Positions 8,441 to 16,843 of a stretch of 64,000 nucleotides of DNA are shown here, in pieces. The stretch covers positions 62,001 to 126,000 of the forward strand of contig NZ_JBBIFX010000004.1 in assembly GCF_037543845.1 (NCBI RefSeq), written 5' to 3'. The DNA is from Gymnodinialimonas ulvae. GTDB taxonomy: Bacteria; Pseudomonadota; Alphaproteobacteria; Rhodobacterales; Rhodobacteraceae. The stretch's first letter is position 1; each line of letters starts with the position of its first letter. The translations under genes were made by a program, and so were the position numbers. The notes beneath the pieces are model-generated. The model made no database searches. It was not told where the DNA came from and worked only from the letters and a program-made list of their open reading frames with translations.

Positions 8441-9775
8441 TCAGTCGGCAAGCTCTCGCGCCAAGCGCCGCTGTTCCTCAAGGTGGGGGATCAGGTCGGT
8501 GGTTGCAATCTGTCCATCCGCCACCACGCGGCGGCCTTCAACAAACAGGTCCCGCACCTGCCGCGGGCCCGCCAGCAGAAGTGCTGCCATGTCCCAACTG
8601 CCCGCCGCCGCGACCCCGCGCATATCCCAGATCGCCAAATCCGCGCGGAACCCCGGCATGATCTGCCCAAGCTCTGCGCCTCGTCCCAAAACCTCCGCGC
8701 CGCCGCGTGTCGCGATGCGCAAGGCTTCGCGCGCCGACATGGCCTGCGGACCCGAGGCCACCCGTTGCAAAAGCAAGGTCTGGCGCGCCTCGTCGATCAG
8801 TGAGCCCGCATCGTTGGAGGCCGAGCCATCCACACCAAGGCCGACTTTCACGCCCGCATCCCGCATTGCCCGCACCGGCGCGATGCCCGACGCGAGGCGG
8901 CAATTGGAACACGGGCAATGCGCAACACCCGTGCCGGAGCGCGCGAACAGATCAATTTCGACCCCGTCGAGCTTGACGCAATGGGCATGCCACACATCAT
9001 CGCCCACCCACCCGAGATCTTGCGCATATTCCCCGGGCCGACAGCCGAACTTTTCGAGCGAATAGGAAATATCTTCATCGTTTTCCGCAAGATGGGTGTG
9101 CAGCATCACCCCCTTATCCCGCGCGAGTAGCGCCGCGTCGCGCATCAACTCGCGGCTCACCGAAAAGGGCGAACATGGCGCGACCCCGACGCGGCACATG
9201 GAGGCCGGTGAAGGATCGTGAAAAGCGTCGATCACCCGGATACAATCGTCCAGGATCGCGGCTTCGTTTTCGACCAGCGTGTCGGGCGGCAAGCCACCGT
9301 CGGACACACCGATGGACATCGCGCCGCGCGTCGGATGGAACCGCAAGCCGACTTCGGCGGCGGCATCAATCGTATCGTCGAGCCGCGCGCCGTTGGGGTA
9401 TAGATAAAGGTGATCGGATGACGTCGTGCAGCCCGAAAGCGCCAATTCCGCGAGGCCCACGACCGCCGACGTGCGCATATGATCGGGCGTGAACCGCGCC
9501 CAGATCGGGTACAGCGTTTGCAGCCATCCAAATAGCGCTGCGTCCTGCGCGCCCGGCACGGCACGGGTCAGGGTTTGGTAAAGATGATGATGGGTGTTCA
9601 CCAGACCCGGCGTCACAAGACAGCCGCTGCAATCAAGGCTCTCGGGCGCAGACAAGCCCGGACCCACGGCAGCAATCTGCCGGTTTTTCAAAAGGATATC
9701 AGTATCGCGCCATTCGTCGCCCGCGTCATTCATCGTCAACGCAAGGCCCACATTCTTCAGCACGACCTCACCCAT
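8441..9775 (-). CDS. amidohydrolase, 8-oxoguanine deaminase type
   Basis: A 444-residue member of the AtzA/TrzN/guanine deaminase branch of the amidohydrolase superfamily. Metal ligands are visible in NTHHHLYQT, in HTHLAENDED and in LGVDGSASNDAG. The segment CPCSNCRLASGIAPV, which follows the conserved His of VAHCP, is typical of 8-oxoguanine deaminases. The likely reaction is hydrolytic deamination of 8-oxoguanine to urate. Related enzymes act on other aminated heterocycles, so the exact substrate is uncertain. It overlaps the upstream phosphatase gene by eight bases on the same strand, indicating co-transcription. Confidence 0.82.
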   Translation of the reverse strand: MGEVVLKNVGLALTMNDAGDEWRDTDILLKNRQIAAVGPGLSAPESLDCSGCLVTPGLVNTHHHLYQTLTRAVPGAQDAALFGWLQTLYPIWARFTPDHMRTSAVVGLAELALSGCTTSSDHLYLYPNGARLDDTIDAAAEVGLRFHPTRGAMSIGVSDGGLPPDTLVENEAAILDDCIRVIDAFHDPSPASMCRVGVAPCSPFSVSRELMRDAALLARDKGVMLHTHLAENDEDISYSLEKFGCRPGEYAQDLGWVGDDVWHAHCVKLDGVEIDLFARSGTGVAHCPCSNCRLASGIAPVRAMRDAGVKVGLGVDGSASNDAGSLIDEARQTLLLQRVASGPQAMSAREALRIATRGGAEVLGRGAELGQIMPGFRADLAIWDMRGVAAAGSWDMAALLLAGPRQVRDLFVEGRRVVADGQIATTDLIPHLEEQRRLARELAD

Positions 9776-10580
9776 GGAGCGCGCCTTTCAACAACGCCAT
9801 TGCCTCGGCGTGCAGCGCGGGCGAAGCCGCCGCGAGCGCCCGTCCGCCCTCGTGTACCGGCCCGCCGTCCCAATCTGTGACAATCCCGCCCGCCGCTTCG
9901 ATCACCGCGATGGGCGCGGCAATGTCGTAGGCGTTCAGCCCCGCCTCGATCACCAGGTCGATCTGACCCGCCGCAAGCAACGCATAGGCGTAGCAATCGC
10001 AGCCATAGCGGACCAGTTTCACGGCATCGCGCACCGCCTCGAATCCGGTGCGGTCCTGCGGGGTTCCGACCTCGGGGAAGGTGGTGAATAACGTCGCCTC
10101 GGCCAGGGCGGACGACGGAGCCACGGCCAGAGCGCGCGCACCTTGCGGGCCGGCCAATTGCGCCCGACCGAAGCCGCCTTCGAAACGCTCGCCGATGTAG
10201 GGCTGGTCGATGATGCCATAGACCGGGCCGTCAGCCGTGTTGAGCGAAATCAGAACCCCCCATGTCGGCGTGCCGGACACAAAACCCCGCGTGCCGTCGA
10301 TCGGGTCAAGCACCCAGGTCAGGCCCGTGGTGCCGTCCTGCGCGCCCTCCTCTTCGCCGAGGATCGCGTCGTCCGGGCGCACCTGCGCCAATACGGCGCG
10401 CATCGCGGCCTCGGCGGCCCGGTCGGCGACTGTGACGGGGTCGTAACGGTCGACCTCTTTCGAGACCGTGTTCAAAGCAGTCCCGCGAAAATGCGGCAAG
10501 ATCGCTCTGCGTGCGGCATCTGCCATCGCGTGGGCGCAGGCCACAAGCTCGGCCTGAAGTTCGGGGGTAAGATCAGTCAT
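9768..10580 (-). CDS. hisN: inositol monophosphatase-family phosphatase, histidinol-phosphatase type
   Basis: A 270-residue Mg-dependent phosphatase. The metal and catalytic motifs are ILGEEEG, WVLDPIDGTRGFVSG and, near the C-terminus, YDIAAPIAVIEAAGG. The DGTRGF variant of the second motif is typical of the HisN-type histidinol-phosphatases of alphaproteobacteria and actinobacteria, which complete histidine synthesis. Inositol-1-phosphatase activity cannot be excluded. ATG 10580 is preferred over an upstream in-frame start because the conserved helix begins there. No other his gene is nearby, which is common for hisN. Confidence 0.78.
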   Translation of the reverse strand: MTDLTPELQAELVACAHAMADAARRAILPHFRGTALNTVSKEVDRYDPVTVADRAAEAAMRAVLAQVRPDDAILGEEEGAQDGTTGLTWVLDPIDGTRGFVSGTPTWGVLISLNTADGPVYGIIDQPYIGERFEGGFGRAQLAGPQGARALAVAPSSALAEATLFTTFPEVGTPQDRTGFEAVRDAVKLVRYGCDCYAYALLAAGQIDLVIEAGLNAYDIAAPIAVIEAAGGIVTDWDGGPVHEGGRALAAASPALHAEAMALLKGALHG

Positions 10581-10656
10581 AGCGCGGTCCCGGTCCGGTT
10601 GCATCTCGGGGTGCACCGGGCCGGGGGCCACGTCAAGTCACGTCCGGCTGTGCGGC

Positions 10657-11043
10657 TCAGGCCGCCGCAGAATCGGACAACACGCGCGCCAGATCGAACA
10701 GGCGGCGGCGCTGGTTCTCGGGGATCGCGTAGTAGGACCGCACCAATTCGAGCGCCTCCTTGTCGGCCAGAAGATCGCCGGGCACGCCCTCGACTGTGGT
10801 TGCGGGCGCTTTTTCCGCGACCTCCCCCTCGATCCCTTCGAAGAAATAGGCCACCGGAACCGACAGAGCCGCGGAAATGTCCCAAAGCCGCGAGGCCGAA
10901 ACGCGGTTCATGCCCGTCTCGTATTTCTGGATCTGTTGGAACTTGATGCCGACATGGCCGGCGAGCTGCTGCTGGGTCATGCCCACCATCCAACGGCGAT
11001 GGCGAATGCGCTTGCCCACATGGACGTCTATCGGGTGCTTCAT
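10657..11043 (-). CDS. XRE-family helix-turn-helix regulator
   Basis: A 128-residue protein with a Cro/C1-type HTH at about residues 8-65 (GMTQQQLAGHVGIKFQQIQK and MNRVSASRLWDISAALSVPV). A short helical tail follows, with LVRSYYAIPENQRRRLFDLA. This tail pattern is common to a group of chromosomal XRE regulators in alphaproteobacteria. ATG 11043 has a purine-rich GGGAGGGAGG ribosome site just upstream. It is divergent from the quinone oxidoreductase gene, 227 bases away. Confidence 0.85.
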   Translation of the reverse strand: MKHPIDVHVGKRIRHRRWMVGMTQQQLAGHVGIKFQQIQKYETGMNRVSASRLWDISAALSVPVAYFFEGIEGEVAEKAPATTVEGVPGDLLADKEALELVRSYYAIPENQRRRLFDLARVLSDSAAA

Positions 11044-11270
11044 AAGATGCCTCCCTCCCACTTTGAAACCGGTCGCCCGTCACTTCATCGCTTATCGTCC
11101 TCAACGCCGCGGTCTGAACGCTGCATTGCCTTGACGCCATGGTAGTGTACTGCCCAAGCTATTCAATGACAGGTTGAGTATTTTATCGCCCGTCTCGCGC
11201 GCGCATCCTCTGGCCAGGGCGCAGCGGACGCGCTAGGCCAAGGCAAGTCAAGCCGGTGGAGGGCGAGAGC

Positions 11271-12230
11271 ATGCGTGCATTTGTGGTGTCAGATCATGGG
11301 GTTGCCCCCGAGGTGACCGAAATCTCCGAGCCCGCGCCGGGCCCTGGACAGGTGAAAATCCGCATCAAGGCCTGCGGGTTGAACTTTGCCGATCTTTTGA
11401 TGGCAAAGGGCACCTATCAGGACACGCCCGCCCTGCCGTTTACGCTTGGCATGGAAATCGCGGGCACGGTTGAGGCCTTGGGTGAAGGCGTCAGCCACCC
11501 GCCCGTGGGCGCCCGTGTCGCGGTCTTTGAGGGCGCGGGTGGATTGGCCGACGCGGGCGTGTTCGCGGCAGAGCGCTGCGTCGTGATCCCAGACGAGATG
11601 CCTTTTGACCATGCCGCCGGCTTCATTGTGGCCTATGGCACGTCGCACCTCGCGCTGACCGACCGCGCGCATCTCAAACCCGGCGAACGGCTGCTGGTTC
11701 TGGGGGCTGCGGGCGGTGTGGGCCTCACGGCGGTGGAGTTGGGGACCGCCATGGGGGCGGAGGTTATCGCCGTGGCGCGCGGCCCCGAGAAACTGGCCGT
11801 GGCCAAAGCCGCGGGCGCGGCCCATGTGCTCGACAGCGAGACCGCCGATATCCGCGCCGAGGTGAAGGCCCTTGGCGGTGCAGACGTGGTCTATGACGCA
11901 GTCGGCGGAGACGGGTTCAAGGCCGCGATGCGCGCCACAAACCCCGGTGGGCGGCTTGTCGTGATCGGCTTTGCCAGCGGCGACATCCCGCAGATCCCGG
12001 CCAATCACCTGCTGGTCAAGAACATTGACGCCATAGGTTTCTATTGGGGCGGGTATTTGCGATGGGCGCCCGAACGACTGGCCAAAAGCCTGGGACAGCT
12101 GATGGACATGTACCGCGACGGCGCACTCAAGCCCCATATCGGCGCGACGCGCCCGTTGGAGCAGGCCGGCGAAGCCATGGACCTGCTGCGGCAGCGCAAG
12201 GTCTCGGGCAAGGTCGTCGTGACGATCTGA
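11271..12230 (+). CDS. zinc-free MDR-family quinone oxidoreductase
   Basis: A 319-residue medium-chain dehydrogenase/reductase. The N-terminal GroES-like half contains GLNFADLLMAKGTYQ and LGMEIAGTVEALGEG. The nucleotide-binding motif is LGAAGGVGLTAVELGTAMGA. The zinc-binding cysteines of true alcohol dehydrogenases are absent, as expected for the NADPH:quinone reductase branch. It probably reduces quinones or unsaturated carbonyl compounds in the cytosol. ATG 11271 has GGAGGGC a few bases upstream. Confidence 0.86.
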   Translation: MRAFVVSDHGVAPEVTEISEPAPGPGQVKIRIKACGLNFADLLMAKGTYQDTPALPFTLGMEIAGTVEALGEGVSHPPVGARVAVFEGAGGLADAGVFAAERCVVIPDEMPFDHAAGFIVAYGTSHLALTDRAHLKPGERLLVLGAAGGVGLTAVELGTAMGAEVIAVARGPEKLAVAKAAGAAHVLDSETADIRAEVKALGGADVVYDAVGGDGFKAAMRATNPGGRLVVIGFASGDIPQIPANHLLVKNIDAIGFYWGGYLRWAPERLAKSLGQLMDMYRDGALKPHIGATRPLEQAGEAMDLLRQRKVSGKVVVTI

Positions 12231-12252
12231 GAGGCCACGCCGCCCTGGCGGG

Positions 12253-13107
12253 TCACATCGCGCGATAGGCCTGCCGCAGAAACCCGACCAGCGCATCCAG
12301 CGGCTCGCTGCGTTTCAACTCCGTGCGGTACATGTTGATCTGGATGCGCGGCAGCGCGGGCAACGCGCCGCCATGCTCGATCTTCTCGGCATAGGGCGAT
12401 TCCGTACCCTCGATGATCGCATGCACGGCCAAATCGGCGCTGACCGTGGCCTCGACGGTGCGGATCGAATCCGCCTCCACCGCCAGCTCCCAGGATATTC
12501 CCGCCGCATCCAGCGCCGACAAGGCGGGCCCGCGAAAGATGCACGCATCCTCCAGGGCAAGTGGCAGCGGGCGCTGCCGCCACATCTGCCCGTTCTGCGC
12601 CCCAACCCAGACCATCGGTCGCTCCAGAAGCGTCTCGCCGCCCCGGTCGACGTCCTCTTCGGTGGTCAGGATCACATCCACCTCGGCCCGCGCAAAGGCC
12701 GCCTTGAGGTTGATCGTGCCCATCGACAACAATTGCACCCGCATCCGGGGAAAAGCGGTGTTGAATCGTTGCAGCACCTCGGGGATCGCGGGGTAGACGA
12801 CGTCATGCGGCACCCCAAGCGATATCGTGCCCTCGTATTCCTTGGCCGTCAGGCGGCCCAACACCTCGTCGTTCAGCTCCAGCATCCGGCGCGCGTAACT
12901 GAGCATCTGCTCGCCCGCGCCGGTCAGGTTCAGCTTGCGTTCGGCGCGGTTGAACAGCGCCACATCCAACGCTTCTTCCAACCGCTTGAGCTGCATCGAC
13001 ACTGCGGATTGCGTGAGGTTCAGAAAACCCGAGGCCTTGGTGACCCCGCCCGCGTCCACAACCGCCACAAAGGCGCGCAATGCGGTCAGATCGAGATTTC
13101 GGGGCAT
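12253..13107 (-). CDS. LysR family transcriptional regulator
   Basis: A 284-residue LysR-type regulator. The N-terminal winged HTH is at about residues 5-65 (VTKASGFLNLTQSAVSMQLK and RLEEALDVALFNR). The rest is a periplasmic-binding-protein-like effector domain starting at about residue 92. It is divergent from a DUF1127 gene, and an inverted repeat lies between them, as expected for autoregulation plus control of the divergent gene. The effector is unknown. Confidence 0.93.
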   Translation of the reverse strand: MPRNLDLTALRAFVAVVDAGGVTKASGFLNLTQSAVSMQLKRLEEALDVALFNRAERKLNLTGAGEQMLSYARRMLELNDEVLGRLTAKEYEGTISLGVPHDVVYPAIPEVLQRFNTAFPRMRVQLLSMGTINLKAAFARAEVDVILTTEEDVDRGGETLLERPMVWVGAQNGQMWRQRPLPLALEDACIFRGPALSALDAAGISWELAVEADSIRTVEATVSADLAVHAIIEGTESPYAEKIEHGGALPALPRIQINMYRTELKRSEPLDALVGFLRQAYRAM

Positions 13108-13117
13108 TCATCAATCC

Positions 13118-13138
13118 TTGTGATGTAAATCTTCACAA
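13118..13138. promoter_or_regulatory. putative LysR-type operator
   Basis: A perfect inverted repeat, TTGTGA-N9-TCACAA, lies 11-31 bases upstream of the lysR start codon in the divergent intergenic region. Dyads of this size in this position are typical recognition sites for LysR-type regulators. Confidence 0.55.
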
Positions 13139-13229
13139 TCATTCACTATCAAAATGAATTGGGCCGGTCCATACATCACATAACGGAATGCGAAATGGAT
13201 ATTTCGTCACAAATCTGAAAGGAAGACCC

Positions 13230-13454
13230 ATGGCCGATCTCCCCCTGTCCCTCCCCAACGTCACCAGCAGCGTGCCGTCCGCCCCCAAGGTCCGCCTGTC
13301 CGTCTTCCGGCGCATGATCGCGGTCTGGCGCCAGCGCCAGCACTTAAATCGCCTCGATGCGCATATGCGGTGTGACGTCGGCCTGAGCGGCGCCGAGGTG
13401 CGCCGTGAAGTCGGCCGCCCGATCTGGGATGCGCCGAGCGCTTGGCGGCTTTGA
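13230..13454 (+). CDS. DUF1127 (YjiS-like) small basic protein
   Basis: A 74-residue protein whose C-terminal half has the DUF1127 pattern: WRQRQHLNRLDAHMRCDVGL followed by a second short helix. Members are small Arg-rich proteins of stress and phosphate-related regulons in alphaproteobacteria; some act with RNA. ATG 13230 has GGAAGA just upstream. The partner LysR gene is divergent. Hairpins downstream may be its terminator or a leader of the next gene. Confidence 0.75.
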   Translation: MADLPLSLPNVTSSVPSAPKVRLSVFRRMIAVWRQRQHLNRLDAHMRCDVGLSGAEVRREVGRPIWDAPSAWRL

Positions 13455-13478
13455 CCTCATCCAATAGCTAAAAACTAT

Positions 13479-13505
13479 CGACCCTTATGGTTACCATAGG
13501 GGTCG
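13479..13505 (+). promoter_or_regulatory. 12-bp hairpin upstream of the Bax inhibitor-1 gene
   Basis: CGACCCTTATGG pairs with CCATAGGGGTCG around a TTA loop, with one G-U pair in twelve. It is followed by TTTGCTTG. It could be the terminator of the DUF1127 gene or part of the leader of the next gene, a YbhL-type protein. Conserved leader RNAs upstream of ybhL genes are known in alphaproteobacteria; I cannot match the consensus from memory. Confidence 0.5.
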
Positions 13506-13549
13506 TTTGCTTGAAAAAACCCGCCACCTCACCGATATTCACATGCGAG

Positions 13550-13591
13550 AGGTCCGAAATTCGGGCCTTACCCAATGTTTGGAGGACCAAA
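13550..13591 (+). promoter_or_regulatory. leader hairpins at the start of the Bax inhibitor-1 gene
   Basis: Two more hairpins precede the start codon. AGGTCCG-AAATT-CGGGCCT (13550-13568) has one G-U pair. TTTGG-AGGA-CCAAA (13578-13591) has part of the ribosome site in its loop and stem and the A of the start codon in its closing pair. The second could mask translation initiation. This is read from sequence only. Confidence 0.4.
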
Positions 13592-14373
13592 TGGCTGAAT
13601 ATCAGACGATGCGCGCCCAAGGCATCGCGACCTCCGCCGCGGAGATCGACGCGGGCCTGCGCGCCCACATGAACAAAGTCTACGGGACGATGTCCCTCGG
13701 CATGCTCATCACGGCCGCTGCCGCATGGGCCATCTCGGTACTGGCGACAACGACCGACCCGAGCCAAGCCACCGTGCAACTGGCCAATGGCACCATGCTG
13801 ACCGGTATGGGTGCTGCGATCTACACCTCGCCGCTGCGCTGGGTGATCATGTTCGCACCGCTCGCCTTCCTGCTGTTCGGCTGGGGCGCATTGATGCGTC
13901 GCGGCTCGGCCGCAGCGGTGTCGTTTGGCTTCTTCGCCTTCGCCGCTGCGATGGGCCTGTCGATGAGCTCGATCTTCATCGTGTTCACCAGCTTCTCGAT
14001 CGTGCAGACGTTCCTCGTGACTGCCATCGCCTTCGCGGGCCTCAGCCTCTGGGGCTACACCACGAAGAAAGACCTGTCCGGCATGGGCACCTTCCTCGTG
14101 ATGGGCGTGATCGGCCTTCTGGTGGCGATGGTGATCAACCTCTTCCTGCAATCGCCAGCCATGATGTTCGCCATCTCGGCCATCGGCATCCTGATCTTTG
14201 CCGGCCTGACCGCCTACTACACGCAGGAAATCAAGGCCACCTACGTGGCCCACGCACAGCACGGCGATGTGGAATGGCTGGAAAAAGCTGCCGTCGACGG
14301 CGCGCTGAGCCTCTACATCAGCTTCTTGAACATGTTCCAGTTCCTGCTGATGTTCATGGGTCAGCAAGAATAA
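13591..14373 (+). CDS. Bax inhibitor-1/YccA-YbhL family membrane protein
   Basis: A 260-residue integral membrane protein with seven hydrophobic helices. The first conserved block is DAGLRAHMNKVYGTMSLGML, and the family pattern continues through GYTTKKDLSGMGTFLVMG to the C-terminal segment with DGALSLYISFLNMFQFLL. Members are pH-sensitive calcium-leak channels or regulators of membrane protein quality control. ATG 13591 is preceded by GGAGGA at ideal spacing. A terminator follows directly. Confidence 0.92.
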   Translation: MAEYQTMRAQGIATSAAEIDAGLRAHMNKVYGTMSLGMLITAAAAWAISVLATTTDPSQATVQLANGTMLTGMGAAIYTSPLRWVIMFAPLAFLLFGWGALMRRGSAAAVSFGFFAFAAAMGLSMSSIFIVFTSFSIVQTFLVTAIAFAGLSLWGYTTKKDLSGMGTFLVMGVIGLLVAMVINLFLQSPAMMFAISAIGILIFAGLTAYYTQEIKATYVAHAQHGDVEWLEKAAVDGALSLYISFLNMFQFLLMFMGQQE

Positions 14374-14396
14374 CGCGCCCACCCGCGCGATACCAA

Positions 14397-14427
14397 GAGG
14401 GCCGGGGATTTCCCCGGCCCTTTTTCG
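14397..14427 (+). terminator. Rho-independent terminator after the Bax inhibitor-1 gene
   Basis: AGGGCCGGGGA pairs with TCCCCGGCCCT around a very small loop and is followed by TTTTC. Confidence 0.88.
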
Positions 14428-14580
14428 TTGGTCGAAGCCGTGCGGTTCCAACGACTTGGACAGCGGGGCATCCCCGCAAACGGCGCGCGTCCCGACCTTT
14501 GATCTCGCCTTTCGGGGCGTGCTGCGTCATGAAAGCGTCGCACAAGAGGCCCATGATCCAACCGCGCAGGAGGCGCGCCC

Positions 14581-15813
14581 ATGACCGGCCCCACAGTCTC
14601 AGACCTGACCCGTGTCTTCGGACGCATCGGCCTGCTCAGCTTCGGTGGCCCTGCGGCCCAGATCGCGCTGATGCACAAGGAACTGGTCGAGGACCGCCCC
14701 TGGCTGACCGAGCGGCAATACCTCAACGCGCTCAGCTTCTGCATGCTGCTGCCCGGGCCCGAGGCGATGCAACTGGCCACTTATGCGGGCTGGCGACTGC
14801 ACGGCACACGCGGCGGGCTCATCGCCGGGCTCCTCTTCGTGCTGCCCGGCGCGGTGGTGATCCTCGCACTGGCCAGTGCTTATGCCACTTACGGCAGTGT
14901 GTCTTGGGTCGCGGCGGCGTTTCTCGGGATCAAGGCCACCGTGATCGTGATTGTCATTCAGGCGCTGTTGAAACTGTCGCGCCGGGCCCTGACCCGCCCG
15001 GTCGCCTACGCGCTCGCACTGGCCGCCTTCGTGGCGATCTTCGCCCTGTCCGTGCCATTCCCGCTGATCATCCTCGCCGCCGCGTTGATCGGCGCGTTGG
15101 CCTTGCGCGGCGCGCCGCAACAGGCCCCGCCCCTGACCACCTCGCCAACCCGGACGCTCGGCACGATCGTGCTCTGGGCCACATTCTGGCTCGCCCCGCT
15201 CCTCGGCCTTTGGCTCTTCGCCCCGGACCTCCTTTCCGACATCGCCCTGTTCTTCGCGACGCTCGCGCTCGTCACCTTTGGCGGTGCCTACGCGGTGCTG
15301 GCCTACATGGTCCAGGAGGTCGTGCAGGGCTACGGCTGGCTCACCACGGACCAGATGATCGACGCGCTCGGCCTCGCCGAAACCACCCCCGGCCCGCTGA
15401 TCCTTGTGACGCAATTCGTGGGCTTTCTGGCGGGCGCGCAGGCCGGCGGCTGGGGCATGGGGTTCACCGCCGCAATCATCACCCTTTGGGTCACCTTCGT
15501 GCCCTGCTTTCTGTGGATCTTCGCCGGCGCGCCCTACGTGGAGTGGGTCGCCACGCGCCCGCGCCTGACCGGGGCGCTGAACGGCATCACGGCGGCGGTT
15601 GTGGGCGTGATCGCGAACCTGTCGGTGTGGTTCGCCCTCAACGTCTGGTTCGACGCCGGCACCTTCGCTCCCGAAGCCTTCGATCCGGTGGCGCTGGCGC
15701 TGTCGGCCCTCGCAGCCATCCTGCTGCTGTGGCGCAAATGGGACCTTTTGGCAGTCCTGCCACTCATGGCCACAGCCGGGATCACGGCCTCGATCTTTGC
15801 GGGTTTGATTTGA
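14581..15813 (+). CDS. chrA: chromate transporter, ChrA family
   Basis: A 410-residue membrane protein made of two homologous CHR halves. The first has FGGPAAQIALMHKE and the second FGGAYAVLAYMVQE, each followed by the PGPEAMQ or TPGPLILVTQ block. Long CHR proteins of this type exchange or export chromate or related oxyanions across the inner membrane. Whether chromate is the physiological substrate cannot be judged. ATG 14581 follows an AGGAGG ribosome site. No chrB regulator is adjacent. Confidence 0.9.
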   Translation: MTGPTVSDLTRVFGRIGLLSFGGPAAQIALMHKELVEDRPWLTERQYLNALSFCMLLPGPEAMQLATYAGWRLHGTRGGLIAGLLFVLPGAVVILALASAYATYGSVSWVAAAFLGIKATVIVIVIQALLKLSRRALTRPVAYALALAAFVAIFALSVPFPLIILAAALIGALALRGAPQQAPPLTTSPTRTLGTIVLWATFWLAPLLGLWLFAPDLLSDIALFFATLALVTFGGAYAVLAYMVQEVVQGYGWLTTDQMIDALGLAETTPGPLILVTQFVGFLAGAQAGGWGMGFTAAIITLWVTFVPCFLWIFAGAPYVEWVATRPRLTGALNGITAAVVGVIANLSVWFALNVWFDAGTFAPEAFDPVALALSALAAILLLWRKWDLLAVLPLMATAGITASIFAGLI

Positions 15814-15927
15814 GGTGTTGACTCGGACAACAGCCCCGGTAAAAGGCGCGTCTCTACCAGAACACGCGCGAGCGCGGCAAATCCCGGACAGCGGGGCCGC
15901 CCGCCCCGACCTTGCAGGAGCCCGACC

Positions 15928-16095
15928 ATGGCGAAGCCAACCACGATCAAGATCCGCCTCAACTCGTCCGCGGGCACGGGCCACTTCTACGTGACCAAGA
16001 AAAACGCACGCACGATGACCGAGAAGATGGTCGTACGAAAGTACGACCCCGTGGCGCGCAAGCATGTCGAATACAAGGAAGGCAAGATCAAGTAA
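15928..16095 (+). CDS. rpmG: 50S ribosomal protein L33
   Basis: A 55-residue protein starting MAKPTTIKIRLNSSAGTG and continuing with FYVTKKNARTMTEKM, then ending in KHVEYKEGKIK. The sequence and length match proteobacterial L33, the cysteine-free, zinc-independent form. The start has GGAG upstream. A strong terminator follows, so it is probably transcribed alone. Confidence 0.95.
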   Translation: MAKPTTIKIRLNSSAGTGHFYVTKKNARTMTEKMVVRKYDPVARKHVEYKEGKIK

Positions 16096-16121
16096 GATCC
16101 CCCCTTCCAAAGACCCGACAA

Positions 16122-16156
16122 AAGGCCGCGCCGAGCAATCGACGCGGCCTTTTTCT
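16122..16156 (+). terminator. Rho-independent terminator after rpmG
   Basis: AAGGCCGCG pairs with CGCGGCCTT around a 13-base loop and is followed by a T run. Confidence 0.85.
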
Positions 16157-16212
16157 TTGTCCTGCGCGCACCCCAAAGCGCAGGTCGGCCCAACACACAG
16201 GAGGACAGGGCC

Positions 16213-16719
16213 ATGGTTGAAGACATCGTCATCAGAGCCACCAGCGCGGGCGATCTGCCCGCCATCGACGCGCTTCTCGCGGCGTCCTACCCGGTATTGC
16301 TGAAGCCCGATTACAAACCCTCGACCCTGGTCACTTGCCTGCCGCTCATCACCCGCGCCCGCCCCGACCTGCTGCGCTGCGGCTCCTACTACATGGCCGA
16401 AGGCGACGACGGCCGCGCGCTGGCCGCAGGCGGCTGGACCCACGGCGCGCCGCAGGGCGGTGTCGGCCCACGCGATGTGGGCCATATCCGCCACGTCGTC
16501 ACCCGCCCCGATGCCACGCGGCGCGGCCTTGCGCGCGCGATCCTACAGCGGAGCTTCGCCGCGGCGCGGGCCTCGGGCGTGCGCTGGATGATGTGCCAAT
16601 CGACCCGCACGGCCGAGCCGTTTTACACCGCGCTCGGCTTCCAGCGGCGCGGCGAGATCGACATCCTGCTGCGCCCCGGCATCAGCTTCCCGGCGGTCGA
16701 GATGATCCGCGCGCTCTGA
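16213..16719 (+). CDS. GNAT family N-acetyltransferase
   Basis: A 168-residue acetyltransferase. The acetyl-CoA motif A is RHVVTRPDATRRGLARAILQ (the R-x-x-G/A pyrophosphate loop), preceded by the VGHIRHVV strand. Near the C-terminus, AEPFYTALGFQRRGEIDI is the conserved Y-x-x-x-GF segment. The acceptor substrate is unknown. ATG 16213 follows AGGAGG. The gene converges on the UPF0173 hydrolase, with a dispersed repeat between them. Confidence 0.87.
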   Translation: MVEDIVIRATSAGDLPAIDALLAASYPVLLKPDYKPSTLVTCLPLITRARPDLLRCGSYYMAEGDDGRALAAGGWTHGAPQGGVGPRDVGHIRHVVTRPDATRRGLARAILQRSFAAARASGVRWMMCQSTRTAEPFYTALGFQRRGEIDILLRPGISFPAVEMIRAL

Positions 16720-16769
16720 GCCGCCCGGATCGCCTGCGGCCCGCGCAGCCCTCTCACCGCGCGGGCCGC

Positions 16770-16820
16770 CCCCTCTTTGCTTTCCAAATACCTCGGGGGT
16801 TTGGGGGCTGGCCCCCAAGG
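16770..16820 (+). repeat. dispersed intergenic repeat, copy 3, with perfect hairpin
   Basis: CTCTTTGCTTTCCAAATACC, a G run, and TTGGGGGC-TG-GCCCCCAA (16801-16818). It is nearly identical to the reverse complement of 3143-3194. Both copies lie between convergent genes. Confidence 0.78.
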
Positions 16821-16843
16821 ATCACCGCTCTGCCCCCACATCC

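Noticed and set aside
13188..13229. Earlier ATG for the DUF1127 gene
   Set aside because: The extension has no family similarity, and the ATG at 13230 has a better ribosome site (GGAAGA).
13725..15821. 698-codon plus-strand frame overlapping the Bax inhibitor-1 gene and chrA
   Set aside because: It is an out-of-frame shadow of two clear membrane-protein genes, Arg/Pro-rich and without motifs.
14599..16494. Long minus-strand open frame of 631 codons opposite chrA, rpmG and the GNAT gene
   Set aside because: It is an antisense shadow in GC-rich DNA: composition is extreme (Arg/Gly/His/Asp), there is no fold signal, and three real genes with strong motifs lie on the other strand.
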